64,000 nt of DNA from Zygnema cylindricum (lineage: Eukaryota > Streptophyta > Zygnematophyceae > Zygnematales > Zygnemataceae), in the NCBI GenBank assembly GCA_037447655.1, contig JBBHKE010002983.1, forward strand, positions 1 to 64,000. The letters are read 5' to 3'. Of this stretch, positions 46,360-57,439 are shown piece after piece (positions within the stretch are counted from its first letter, which is position 1; every line of letters begins with the position of its first letter). A program made the position numbers and the translations under genes. The notes under the pieces are model-generated. The model did no database searches, had not been told where the DNA came from, and saw only the letters and a list, made by a program, of their open reading frames with translations.

Positions 46360-47534
46360 GTGATGGGGCTCTCATTCTTTTCCTATCCTCCTAGACCTTC
46401 ATGTCCGACACTACCTCTGACAAAGAAGACAGAGTTAAAAAAAAGGGCCAAAAGTTACCTTTGGCTCGGGGGATCTTTAGTTCGGTTGTTTGTAGACGGA
46501 AGCCATAGGCACGTTCCACGGCCCACCGAGCGTCTTTCTCTCATTGAGCAAATTCACACTGATCTTGGTCACTACGGTACCAAGCAAACGTTAAGTCTAG
46601 TTCAGGCACGGTATTGGTGGTTAGGAATGCAAGCTGATGTCGCTGCTATAGTACACAAGTGTGCCACCTGTGACCGTCTCCGAACTTTTTCTCTAATCGG
46701 CAGACTACGCTTCAACCTCTTTCCATTAAGGGTTTATTCTATTGATGGTTCGGTCGATCTGGCCGAATTTTTTCCCATCTCACGTAGAGGGAAACAATAC
46801 ATCATGATTATGATCGAAAATTCAGTAAGTGGGTAGAAGTCGTAGCCCTTCCTCATTAGACAGCTAAGTTGACCACCGCAGCATTGAAGGAACATGTCCT
46901 TATGAGATACAGTGCACCACCCGAGGTCCTTACGGATCAAGGTACAGAATTTCGGGGAGAATTTCAAGAGATGCTTGATGAGGCTCTCATCGATCATCGC
47001 CGTACTAGTCGGGATCACCCCCAGGCCGATGGCCTGGCTGAACGGGCAGTCCAGACATTTAAGCGTGCCTTGCGTAAGCATTGCTTATAGAAACACATTT
47101 CGGTTTGGGACGAGTCCCTCGGTTACATTACCATGGGATATCGCATGTCAGTTCAAGCTAGTCTGGCTAATTTCAGCTCGTATTATGTTTTATTTGGACG
47201 ACAACCGTTGCTCGGTTGTAATATTCAGAAAGTTGCAAGCTTTCCACTTCCGTTGATGTCTGACACTATCTTTTTGGAAGAACTCACTCGTCGTGCTTTG
47301 CTTTTTGCCCGTGAAATGCCCATGGCTTTTGATAACCTGCAGATTGCCCAGCATCGGGACACACTTCGGTTTGCCACCACTCGAAGCTCCAGTTATAGGC
47401 CGCAACAGAAGCCCTATCGGGTGGGAGACTATGTTTATCTTCATAGGCAATCTTTCGACCTTTTGGACACTAATGATTTTGCACACATCCTAAGGATCAT
47501 TGAGGTGGATCCGAATGGAATGTTGGGATTATAA
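46360..47534 (+). pseudogene. Gypsy integrase, frameshifted
   Basis: The zinc-binding HHCC module reads HTDLGHYGTKQTL...HKCATCDR (46556-46680). The catalytic core shows SIDGSVDLAEFFP (first Asp), VLTDQGTEFRGEF (second Asp, 46925-46965) and DHPQADGLAERAVQ (Glu). A one-base deletion near 46825, TAG at about 46858 and 47086, and TAA at 47532 break the frame. Integrase joins element cDNA to host DNA. After the TAA the same frame runs into the PHD finger, so the two were one polypeptide. Confidence 0.85.
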
Positions 47535-47597
47535 GGAGCGAACACACGGACTTTTCGAGAGCACTCCAAGAATTGTGCTCCACGTTACTTAACTGAT

Positions 47598-47825
47598 TTG
47601 TCGCAAGATATGGATCCTATGCGGATGCCAATTACGGAGGGGACAACATGTACCTTTTGTCATCGATCGGACGGGGAAACTACCATGTTACTTTGTGATC
47701 ATTGCAATCAGGGGTTTCACATGGAGTGTTTGGTGCCACCATTGTTGGCGGTTCCGGATGGTCACTGGTTTTGCCATGGATGTCGCGAGCTTCCGGTCGT
47801 GTTGGTCAGCTCCTCTGCCAGCTAA
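47598..47825 (+). pseudogene. PHD finger at the C-terminus of gypsy Pol
   Basis: A complete Cys4-His-Cys3 pattern: CTFCHRSDGETTMLLCDHC, then QGFHMECLVPP, an aromatic GHWFC and HGC. It lies in the same frame as the integrase, 21 codons after the TAA at 47532, and ends TAA just before the G9 purine tract. PHD fingers generally read histone H3 tail marks. By analogy with the chromodomain of chromoviruses it may steer integration; this is inference. All eight metal ligands are intact. Confidence 0.85.
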
Positions 47826-47831
47826 AGAGTT

Positions 47832-47841
47832 GGGGGGGGGA
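47832..47841 (+). promoter_or_regulatory. Polypurine tract of gypsy element
   Basis: GGGGGGGGGA directly before ATAAACC, after the last pol codon. Its position sets the start of the right LTR at about 47842. A similar G-run lies at about 40204-40213 after the methyltransferase region. Confidence 0.55.
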
Positions 47842-49434
47842 ATAAACCGACCTAACCATAACCAGCTAAGTCGTTGACCTTTCTTTTTCTACCTTGCCTG
47901 TTGTTATATTTATTCATTTTTCTCTTTCATGTCTTATTTCATTCACAATATATTTTCATCATTTGGGTTTAAGTGGAGCACAACTGGTGACATTGCGTGC
48001 ATCTTCACGTTATTTGACACATGCACGACAGTTGTCATGCCACATCTCGTCGGCCATTTTAATTGTTTATATTTAGGTGTTAGGTCGGGCAGCCGCCACA
48101 CTAATTTGTCTTTGAGTGCTATTTGGGTTTCGCAGGACCGTACGAGTAGTACATTACTACATATAGTTCTCGAGATCTCCGCGACGACTTGTACTGTACA
48201 ATTTATTCTTTCCGGGTATTCCGACGACAGTGAATCGTGCCGTTTCGCGTCGACCGTCTTTAATTATTTTTCCTAGATTTTCCGCCGACGACTCATTTCC
48301 GAATTTACGTTGGTTCAAATAAACTTTCCGTACCATATACATCTTCCGCGATCTCCGCTGACGGTGGATTCGATTATTTTACATCGACCATACGACTTAC
48401 ATTACCCGGAATTCCCGCGACTACAAATGGGACCGTACCTTCGGTCCTACCGTACCTACAGTCCTACCGTACCTACTTTCATTTCTCGAAATCCCGGCTG
48501 ACGACAATTTTGAATCATTTCACGCGAGGGAGCATCTCGATCGTAGATGCGGAAATATACAATTTCGAAAGGTGACAACTAGACCATTGACGCGTTTGAA
48601 AGACAAAGCGACCGTCACTTCTAACGAAGCGACGTGATTGGACTATTTTAAGTCGTGAACCATTTGGAGGTTCACGCATTCACATGTAGATAGGAAGGGT
48701 TTTAATCTGTAGGTTATACATTCTGTAACGTAGGGCATAGGATTTTGGCCTCCTATTGGCTGAATCCAAACTAGACGCAAATACTTATATAGCACGCTGT
48801 ACTATGATTGGTTTGTTTTCGCTAGGCGTAGTTTTTGTTACTAAGTTCTTTTAGATTATCTCCTGCACACAATATTCAAGTGCAGGAATTATTTATTTTC
48901 AGTATTGAGGATTTTCTGTAGCCATCTTTTTATTTGTAAAATTGTCCGGATAGCTTATAGGCGATTTTCTGCCTTTGCGTGAAGCGTCTAGTTTTCTATT
49001 ACATTATCAATATCTTGTAAAGCCTTACATATTAATCTATATTGCTTCAGCCAAGACCTACACGGTTTCCCTTCACTTCTCTCGTCCTTTTGAGTGGAAT
49101 TCGACCGCGTTCTTACGACACAAACTTCTTTCCCCGGTTGTGGCTAACTTTAATTAGTGTGGAAGTTGCATGTTGGGATTATTGATTTGTTGTTTTTATT
49201 TCTTGTGATTGTGTATTTATTTCTATTTGCTTATGCGCATCTTTTGAGTTTGGCTATCTCAAACATCATAAGTGCTGGGCATATTGTCATTTTAAGTTTG
49301 TTGTTTGTCTTTCTCAGTTGTTTATGCTTTGATTTGTTTTATTTAAGTATAAATTCAGATTATCCTTGAAAAGATAACTCCTGCAAGGAATATAAATAGA
49401 CCGTGGGGCCTAGTGGTCATCCATCGGCTTAGTA
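47842..49434 (+). mobile_element. Right LTR of gypsy element (parts A+B)
   Basis: From ATAAACC after the purine tract to CTTAGTA, 1593 bp. Part A (47842-48032) is missing from the left LTR; part B matches 31933-33122. A TATA box is at 49391-49398. The terminal dinucleotides are not the usual TG/CA. Confidence 0.65.
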
Positions 49435-49627
49435 ATAAACCGGCCTAACCATAACTTACTAAGTCGTTGACCTTTCTATTTCTTTCACCTTGCTTGTTGT
49501 TATATTTATTCATTTTTCTCTTTCATGTCTTATTTCATTCACAATATATTTTCATCATTTGCGTTTAAGTGGAGCACAGCTGATGATATTGCATGCATCT
49601 CCACGTTATCTGACACATGCACGACAG
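49435..49627 (+). repeat. Extra copy of LTR part A after the right LTR
   Basis: 193 bp, ATAAACCGG to ACGACAG, a near copy of 47842-48032. It ends exactly where part B would begin and is followed by copia-3 Gag. With the left end starting at part B, the inserted block runs B...A-B-A. Confidence 0.8.
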
Positions 49628-50372
49628 CCCCCAAAGGGTATTTCTCATTTTTGCAAAAGCCGGGACACTTCATAGCAGATTGTGTCAAGCAGTCGGAGCT
49701 GAGGCTTCAAGAGAATCGTGGAGGGGGTTCTTCCAGAGGGAAAATAAGGCACTTGTGGTCACAAAAGTTAAAGGAGAAACCGAGTTTGAGTCCTCAAAGG
49801 AGGAGGATGGGGAGCTTCTTCTTGACGAGAGTTTGGAGGAGAAGGTGATCCCTTGGAAACATAAGTGTGCTCTCGGAGCAATTTAGGAAGCTCCACAGGG
49901 AGGATGGATCATCGAATTAGGTGCATCTATGCACATGTGTCGTGATAAGCACCTCGTCACTAAGCTAAGAAAGATCCCAACTGTAGAGATAAAATATGGG
50001 GATGGGAGAGTGGTTACCACAGATCTAGTGGGGTCGGTAGATCTGAAAGTCTTAGTGGAGGGTAAGAATTCTATACTCACCTTCTCAAATGTACACTACA
50101 TTCCTCAGCTGAGTAAAAATCTTGTCTATTCGTCTGTGTTAGATGACAAAGAGTTTGATACCTTCACTAGAAAGGGAGTCTTTACAGCTAAGAATAGGGA
50201 TGAATTCAACGAAGTACCTATATTGGCGAGTACTTATGGCCGGATACTTGGAGGAGAAAGGACTCCTACATGTGGTCGACAGCTTCTTCTCACGAATGGC
50301 AAAAGCACCGGTTGAAGAGGAGGTTGGAGAGAAAACTGTAAGCAAAGGGAAGGCTGAAGCATCCTCTGCATT
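49628..50372 (+). pseudogene. Copia-like Gag end and protease (copia-3, continuation)
   Basis: It begins with a degenerate zinc knuckle (QKPGHFIADCVKQ). At about 49899 comes a protease segment GGWIIELGASMHMCRDKH, in which the catalytic Asp-Ser-Gly is Glu-Leu-Gly, so it is inactive. LVEGKNSILTFSNVHYIPQL and LDDKEFDTFTRKG follow as expected for copia proteins before integrase. A frameshift occurs near 50240. It stops at the tandem repeat near 50373; no integrase or RT of this element follows. Confidence 0.75.
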
Positions 50373-50718
50373 TTCTAGTGAGGTAACGCTAGAAAACATA
50401 AAAGTAAAAAACATTTTATTTACATGCATTAATGAAGACACAACTGTAACATGCATGCAGTTTTTGATTGGAATAAGAGTTAATCGAAATGCTCTCACAA
50501 TTACATAAATGTCTCAATGAGGAAGCGAAGTTGAAATTCTGCATCTTCTAGTGAGGTAGCGCTAGAAAACATAAAATTAAAAAACATTTAATTTGCATGC
50601 ATCAGTAAAGATATAACTTTAACATGCATGCGGTTTTTGATAGGAATAACAGTCAATTGGAATGCGCTCACAATCACATAAATGTCTTAATGTGGAAGCG
50701 AAATTGAAATTATATCAA
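50373..50718. repeat. Two tandem 173-bp units
   Basis: Units 50373-50545 and 50546-about 50718 begin ttctagtgaggtarcgctag and share most bases. Their origin is unknown; they may belong to the neighbouring copia LTR. Confidence 0.8.
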
Positions 50719-51291
50719 ACAATATAACACATTGAAAGCTTATAATCTAAGATGAAGACAAATTGAATACTCAATAAAATAAACTCATATTAACTTTATC
50801 CTTAAACATTACACTTCTTTTAATTCATTCTTCCTTAATTGACTCTTGATTGATTCCTAATTTTCTCTTTACTTAATTTAAGCTAACTCACATAATGATT
50901 TTTAACTTAGTCATCGAAACAATCTAGAACACTATTTCTAGAAGCGTCACAATGTACTTAGACGCAAATATGGTACAACCCAAAATGAAAATAATAGAAA
51001 CGGAACTGACAAAGTCCTGTACGACAAACGTAACTTACGCGAAACGAAACTACTAGACGTACGTCGCGCAAAACGAAACTTCCCGAAGTACAAATTTAGA
51101 ACTAAAACGAAACAAAACAAAACAAATCAAATCAAATCGCGTACATGCGAAACGTACACGTACGAAATACTTAATCAAACTAAACGAAACAAAACCAAAA
51201 TAAGCAAACCGACGCACGACCAAATCTAAATCCATACTAACTACAAACCAAAATTACGTAAACATAGATTCAACAATAGTAAATCCTAACA
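50719..51291 (-). mobile_element. Probable 3' LTR portion of copia-2
   Basis: The upper end reads TGTTAGGATTTACT on the - strand after a purine tract (CTAAGGGGCAT). A segment near 50725-50760 resembles the copia-1 LTR near 24825-24870. The lower end was not located. Confidence 0.45.
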
Positions 51292-51359
51292 ATGCCCCTT
51301 AGAATGTTGAATCTATACTAACTCCAAAGCAAACTCAAAATAATCCTAACTAAGGCCTT

Positions 51360-52752
51360 TCTCTTACAAAGACATCATACATAGCAGCTTTAGTTAACAT
51401 GTCAGTTGCTTCTTCACCCGTTGGCACAAAAATAAACTCAATCTCACGAGCATTTACTTAGTCTCTCACAAAATGCCATTGAATCCTAATATGCTTCATC
51501 TTATAAAACAGTGGAATCTTAGCCAATGCAATGGTTGATATACTATGTGAAAACAACTTTATACACTTAATAATAATTCCCAACTCACCTAACATTTATC
51601 TAAACCAAATTGAAGCTTTGGCAGCATGGCAAGCCACCATATATTCGGCCTCCGTTGAACTCAAATCCATCGTAGGTTGAAGTATCGAACTCCACGAAAT
51701 TGCACCTCCACAAAATACGAAAGCGTAACCGGATGTTGACTTTCTCGTGTCGAAGTCTTCACCTCAATCGGAATCCCAATATCCAAAAAAAATTAAATCT
51801 GAATCCACCTTATTAACAAAACCATAACTTAAGGTTCCAACCAAATATCAAAAAATCCTTTTAACACTCTCCCAATGACACTTTTTAGGTTCCAACCAAA
51901 TATCTAAAAATCCTTTTAACACTCCCAATGACACTTTTAAGGTGGTTGACAGTTCTTACTCACAATACTAACAGTAGCTGAAATATCTAGTTTAGTTCCA
52001 ACGCTAAGATATATGAAACAACCAGCTGCTTCTCTATAAGGTAAATCAATTGTTGGCTCACTTTGTGCTTTACTCAACTTAACTGTATGATCCAAAGGTG
52101 TACTCAAAGGCTTAGCATTCAACATAGAAAACCGAGCTAAGACTTCTTTACAATATTGTTCCTGACTAAGTTTCAAGTAACCAAACTCATCTCTTATCAC
52201 CTCAATCCCAAGTATGAACTTAGCTTCTCCTAAATCTGTAACTTTGAATAATTTACTAAGAAAACATTTCAATTCTTAAATTCTTTCATGACTATCTGAA
52301 ATCATAATAAATTCATCAACATACACACTAAATATAATTTGATCAACTCCTTCCCCTTTCAGATAAACACCTAAATCTCAAAATGTACGAACAAAGCCAA
52401 AATCCAAAAGTACCTAATGAAGACAAGTATACGAAGTCCTTGGTGCTTGCTTAAGTCTATAGAGCAAACTTTTTCAATTTCCACACATGTCCAAGTTTGC
52501 CCGAAATCTCCTTCTGGAATCTTCATATAAACTTCTTCTTCCAATTCTCCATTTAGAAAAGCAATTTCCACATCCTTTTGGTGGATATACTTTCTCTTAG
52601 CAGTAGCAATCGCAGTAATCATCCTTAAACTATCAAACTCAACTACACGTGCACATGTTTCTGTATAGTCTATACCTTCTTTCTCCAGAAAAAACCTTTA
52701 CCGACTAATTTTGCTTTATATTCGATAATTTCACCTGATGCAACTTTTGTTA
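51360..52752 (-). pseudogene. Copia RT and RNase H relic (copia-2)
   Basis: On the - strand: the RT start (VASGEIIEYKAKLVGKG), an AFLNGELEEEVYMKIPEG block, a degraded middle with frameshifts, a 51937-52272 frame (LGEAKFILGIEV, then YREAAGCFIYLSVGT), and RNase H remnants to about 51360. The YVDD region is badly altered. The upstream pol and the 5' end are absent: coding stops at 52752, where a 22-bp palindrome begins. It belongs to the same general family as copia-1 but diverges. Confidence 0.75.
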
Positions 52753-52928
52753 AAATCACCTCGCGAGGTGATTTCAGTAGAAGTTTGAAGATGAGCCGGA
52801 GGGACGCAAAAGTGGGTTGAAACGCGCTAAAGACAAACTGCTGTACATTTAGAGTTTCAAAGTGACGCAAGTTGTACATATAATATCATTTTTTTTGTAC
52901 AGCTGCGGAAATTCTCCCTGCGAGCTAA
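52753..52928. other. Right arm of inverted pair, starting with 22-bp palindrome
   Basis: aaatcacctcgcgaggtgattt (52753-52774) is a perfect palindrome. The following about 150 bp is a diverged inverse of 24565-24749. Confidence 0.7.
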
Positions 52929-53702
52929 GGGTATGTCCCCATGTACATAAGTAAGGGTTTTTTTCTGTCGTTTTGTTGTCTTAGCGCCGTACTGCCTAAA
53001 TTCCGACCGTACGAAGGAATATCAAATCTGTAATGTACAATTTGCGTCATCCTCAATCTTAGGATTTACGAAAATTTGTCGTCTTGTGTTTTTCGACCCA
53101 CTTCGACGACAAAAAATGTCATCTTCAACCTCATGATTAAAACACATGCGCGATGTGTTTTAAAATTAGGGATTTTATTTAAACAAATAGGAACATATAT
53201 TCGCACGTGCCGTGATTTTCAAAAATTTTCAAACGATTTCAAGCGACGTGGAAATGTACACGATTCTCTATGTTTTGTCTGTTTTTGTTTAATACAACAA
53301 AGAGAAGTACACAGTTTGTTTTGTTTTTTCCATTTCCATCCGGTACAGATTTTTTTTTTGCAGGGGTCTCAAGGTTCCGCTGCCATTTCACGTCGAACCG
53401 ACAATAGACGCAAAGGCAAAGCGCCTCTCCTTCAATCGTGAAACGGCACAGGGTGGAGGGCGGTAGGTGTACCATGTCACGAAAAGTCACGCGACGTCAC
53501 AAGCCGTTACGGAAAATAACGCGCGTCATCACAGATTTTAGACGTTGACAGCTGTCACGGGAATTGTCAGCGTATACAATCGTCACACCCTTAAGTAACA
53601 ATTTCGGTGTTACACATAGGGACACTTGAAATCCGGGTCCGCCGGATCTGCGTTAAAAAACAAAGTAAGTTCGCTAAGTTTCAAGTACATGGGGACATAC
53701 CC
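52929..53702. mobile_element. 774-bp TIR element, GGGTATGTCCCC family (copy B)
   Basis: Inverted ends GGGTATGTCCCCATGTAC / GTACATGGGGACATACCC with an exact TAA duplication (52926-52928, 53703-53705). It shares its interior with 5437-6213. The GGG start and TAA target suggest PIF/Harbinger ancestry. It has no transposase. Confidence 0.85.
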
Positions 53703-53705
53703 TAA

Positions 53706-54364
53706 GTTTGGGGGGAAAAAAAGCCATTTATTTATCACATAGGAAAGTGCTCTTAGCTGCAGTTACATGGGGTTGTACACCCCCGTTGTTGGGTAGTCTT
53801 CGATCTTTGACCGCCCGCGGCCAAGCCCTCGAGACGACTTTTATTCTTTATTTTTGTTTTACACACGTGCACCATAAAGGACAATCTGCCGGCGAAACTA
53901 TTGAAAAAGTACGTACTGCCTGCAGAAGTTTTGTACTTCTCAATCGATATAAAAATTTTAAACGTTTTCCTGCGGAACCAAACGAAATCCAGAAAATCCT
54001 GCGAAATCCAGACGACTGCCGTGATTCTTACGCACAGTGGTCAAATATCATTGGCTACCACCTGTACGTCTGGATATCCTCGACATCCTCCACGTCAGCA
54101 TATTAAAGTCTTTTCAGACGGCAGCCAGCAACCTATTCCGTACAATATGCACAGTCTTCCACAACTCACACCACCGACAATCCCGCGAGAGACCTCGACG
54201 CTTTCATATTTAATCCCAAACCTTCCTAGAAAAAAAAACCGTGTTCTTCGCTCCTCTTCAACTCTCCCCTCTCTCTCTCTCTCCTCCTCCTCCATTCTTC
54301 TCCGCCATTTCCTTCAGAAAATCCTCATATTGACTCTCTCCCCTCTCAAATCTCTCCTTCCTCT
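53706..54364. other. Upstream region of the cysteine-rich gene
   Basis: No coding family recognised. A CT microsatellite (about 54262-54300) and pyrimidine-rich sequence precede the ATG at 54365 and probably form the 5' leader. Confidence 0.5.
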
Positions 54365-55057
54365 ATGGTGCCACGTGTCGCTTTCCTATTAGTCCTCATT
54401 CTTCCCGCCCTTGCCTCCGCCACATCCCTCCGATCCGGTCTCCCAGATGGCAAGCCTTGCGCCATGACCGCGGCCGGAGACCCCGTAAAGCCGTTCTGTA
54501 TAGACCCGCGGAAGTGTCTAATTAACAAAGTTCCGGCGCCGAATTCCAAATGGGCGTACAGCGGAAATTTGAACGGCACATGTAACTCCAAACTGTATAC
54601 GTCGCAAGGTCCTCCGTACTGTATGTACCGCAGCATTTATTTCGCCGTCGGTACGAAAAATATGCTCGACAAATCGACGTGCGAAAAGTGTACTTGTACT
54701 TTGCATCCGGAGCGTCCAAAAGGACAACAAGCGTCGTGCGATTGCCAAAAGGGTTCAGATTGTTACGTCGACCGAAACGGAGTTTCAGTTAAACCTCTTT
54801 GCCCGAGTCCTATTGTTTCGCAATGCTTGTTGAGCAAATTGAATGTGGCTTTGAATGGGAAGACGGTGGATAAAGGGAATTGCTATTTTGGGTCGGCTCC
54901 CGGACAATGTACGGCCGCGGGATCGAAATTTACGGCGAAGTTCTATGCGAATGGGACCGTTGGGATTCCTCAGGATAATAATAGGTGTCAGGCTTGCACT
55001 TGTTTGAATGCGAAGAAAGTTAATTGCCGTCCACTTGTTGGGTGCGCGGTTCCTTAG
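54365..55057 (+). CDS. Secreted cysteine-rich protein, family unknown
   Basis: An intact single-exon frame of 230 residues. The N-terminus MVPRVAFLLVLILPALASA is a typical signal peptide, with cleavage expected near residue 19-21. The mature part has about 22 cysteines in clusters (CEKCTC, CDCQKGSDC and CQACTC) and two similar halves: each has a short hydrophilic start with VKPxC, a central CNSKL / CTAAG segment, and a CxxCTC end. This suggests an internal duplication and a disulfide-bonded extracellular or wall protein. It has N-glycosylation sequons (NGT). I do not recognise the family and assign no function. G/C content is higher than the surroundings, and no stop or frameshift is present. 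The start is the first ATG after the CT-rich leader. Confidence 0.75.
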   Translation: MVPRVAFLLVLILPALASATSLRSGLPDGKPCAMTAAGDPVKPFCIDPRKCLINKVPAPNSKWAYSGNLNGTCNSKLYTSQGPPYCMYRSIYFAVGTKNMLDKSTCEKCTCTLHPERPKGQQASCDCQKGSDCYVDRNGVSVKPLCPSPIVSQCLLSKLNVALNGKTVDKGNCYFGSAPGQCTAAGSKFTAKFYANGTVGIPQDNNRCQACTCLNAKKVNCRPLVGCAVP

Positions 55058-56740
55058 GATTGGGGAGCTATTATTAGTGTGGAATGTGGTCGTAGTGGCT
55101 GGTTTTTTTTGTTTTTTGGGTAGGAGGATGGATTTAGTTTGGTTTAATGAGGGATATATGAAGAGGGGATGTGGTTATTTGGTGGAGTTGATTCTGTTTT
55201 TTGTTGCAGTTTTAGTTTTGTTTCAATTTTATTCCATAAGACATTGCATTTGAAGTACTGATTTTTTATTAGATGTATTTCATGTGCTTTGTCAATGTTG
55301 TTCTCCTTTTTTTTTGTGCCATGATTTCTTAATGTTTATGGTTTCTAAGTGTTACCATTATGCCATCCTATGCAACAAATGTTAAGAGTTTGGGTTCGAA
55401 GAAATGGATAAGGACAACAAAAATTAAACATTATCAGTTTTTGTTTTCGTTTCAAGCACAATTCATATACTCTCAATATGTGACTTTCCATTGAACATTG
55501 TGCTTGGATATCGCAGTACATAAAATAATGAAAACGAATGTTACTATCCCACAAGACATGTTATACTCGATGAATTGGAAAATCAACCCGATCATGTTTT
55601 ATTGAAGTTAGTGGCATTGGAACTAAAAAAATCTTAGTGACCTGATTGGGCATGGCTGGCTGAAAAAAGAAAAAAAAAATTGAAGATTTTGCCAAGTTAT
55701 CCTGATGGTAGAAGTGAAAAATATACCGCATTATTAGATAAAGCATTTTTTGGGCATTTGAGGCGTTAAACATTGTGATCAATCATTGCATTTTTTTTTT
55801 TAATTTGAGGGAAGCGAAATCGTCTTTACCCACTGATCGTGATGTCACGACCGAAAGTCGAAAACTTGTACCTTGACTCTTGAAAATTGATTGTTATAAT
55901 AATGATGAGCAATATAGTATTCGATTTTCGATTTGGAGCATAAAGTAAGCATTTTTCACATTTGATGCTGTGGACAATCCATATTTTGTATTTTATGAGA
56001 TAATGTTACCTACAATAAAGACCGATTCTTCAGACATTTACATGTAAGGATGTTTTGGAAGATTACTTGATGAGTCATAAGACCAGATAATACAAAGTTT
56101 GGAAGATTGCAAGAAAAAAAGAACGTCACAACGTCTAAATTGTTAACTTTCCAGGCATGAGTGGCTTATAGGTTGGCGATTGTGGATTGTCGCTGCTTCA
56201 ATATTTGAACCTAAGTTTAATAAAAGGAAGTGAATATTAATCTACGCTCATTCATACGGATCTCCAATTGTTTGAATCCACGAGTGGTACACCTTGCGAA
56301 ATATGAACTTTGATGTGAAATTGTGCTAAAGTAGCCCCTTTGTGTGGACAAAATCCGGATCAGGATTAGGTTAGTTCACTAAATCGTTAAGCAACAAAGT
56401 ATACAAAGGATGGAATACAATTTAATCACTCGCACTTACATGTTTTGCAACAAATCTCACTACTCTCACTATTGTGTACATTCAAGAGACAAAGCAATAA
56501 AGTTGAATGATGTCAATGGCACCTTTGGTTGAGATAAATATTCTAAAAACTAACACAGTATGTACAACCTGACCACTGTGACGAATGTCACAAACCAAAT
56601 CTCAATCAGAAAGCTTGTCTTTTGCATCCGTAGCCTCTTCCCGATGATCGCAATGTAATTTTTTTTGACCGACTGACAATCAATAATTGGCCCAATATTT
56701 TGGTAGGAAAATTATCGTTTTTTTACCCAAGTATCAAAAC
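55058..56740. other. Intergenic, no gene seen
   Basis: A/T-rich sequence after the cysteine-rich gene. The first part is probably 3' untranslated. The short frames have no recognisable content and no clear repeat was found. Confidence 0.5.
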
Positions 56741-57439
56741 TAGTGTTGTGTATTGTGAAAAAACTTATTGCGATAAAATTGATACCGATAGTTATCGGTT
56801 ATCGAACAGTGAGTGTCTAGTTATCGGTTATCAAACAGTGAGTATCTGGTATATCGCTCCGAGACCAACAGATTTGTTATCGGCGATAAGTGGATAAAAT
56901 ATAGTACGCTATATAATAGTTCTTTATAGTATATTGTATTATATTTTTTATTTGTATATAGCATGGCATGCCACGTATGTAATCTCTTCCATATTCTGTA
57001 TGACGGAAGACCGGCAGTTCAGGACAACTGAATAAATCGTACAATTGCGGGGTATGAACCTTACAACTATCGCGGATAGTTATCGAACCGGTGTTATTGT
57101 GATAGAAAACCGATAATATCTGGTTTTTATCGCGATAACACTGGTACTGATATGTAGTGCCGATGCATCGATTATTGTAGGCCAAAAAAAATAGAGGCAG
57201 GATAAATTAAAAAGCACTATGGTAACCTATCTGAGTCCAAGGTACAAAAGGGGTGGCATGGCCAAAACTGAAAAACTACAATATAAAACAAATAGAGCGA
57301 TGGGAACAAAAAGAAAAGAAAAGAAACGATCAACAAGGAAAATAAAAGCACCCAAACTCAAAATGAAAAGCACGATAACTCAGAAAACCAAAACCACAAC
57401 CCCAACCCCAAAACAATTAAATATCTACGAAGAGCAACC

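Larger units (their letters stand above)
31933..49627 (+). mobile_element. Ty3/gypsy retrotransposon with DNMT and PHD domains (nested, decayed)
   Basis: Order: partial LTR, leader, Gag (34048-35433), protease (split, 35836-36240 and 38730-38870), cytosine-5 methyltransferase (39195-40251), RT and RNase H (40410-41355 and 45603-46292), integrase (46360-47534), PHD finger (47598-47825), a G9 purine tract, a full LTR (47842-49434) and an extra 193-bp copy of the LTR start (49435-49627). RT before integrase defines Ty3/gypsy. Nested inside are a copia-like solo LTR (37502-38729) plus an unassigned segment, and a gag-only LTR element (41356-45597). Without these the element is about 11 kb. It sits inside a copia-like Gag. 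Confidence 0.85.

Noticed and set aside
50373-50718. A 173-bp direct repeat pair as LTRs of a small element
   Set aside because: The units are directly adjacent with no internal region, primer site or TSD; it is a tandem duplication.
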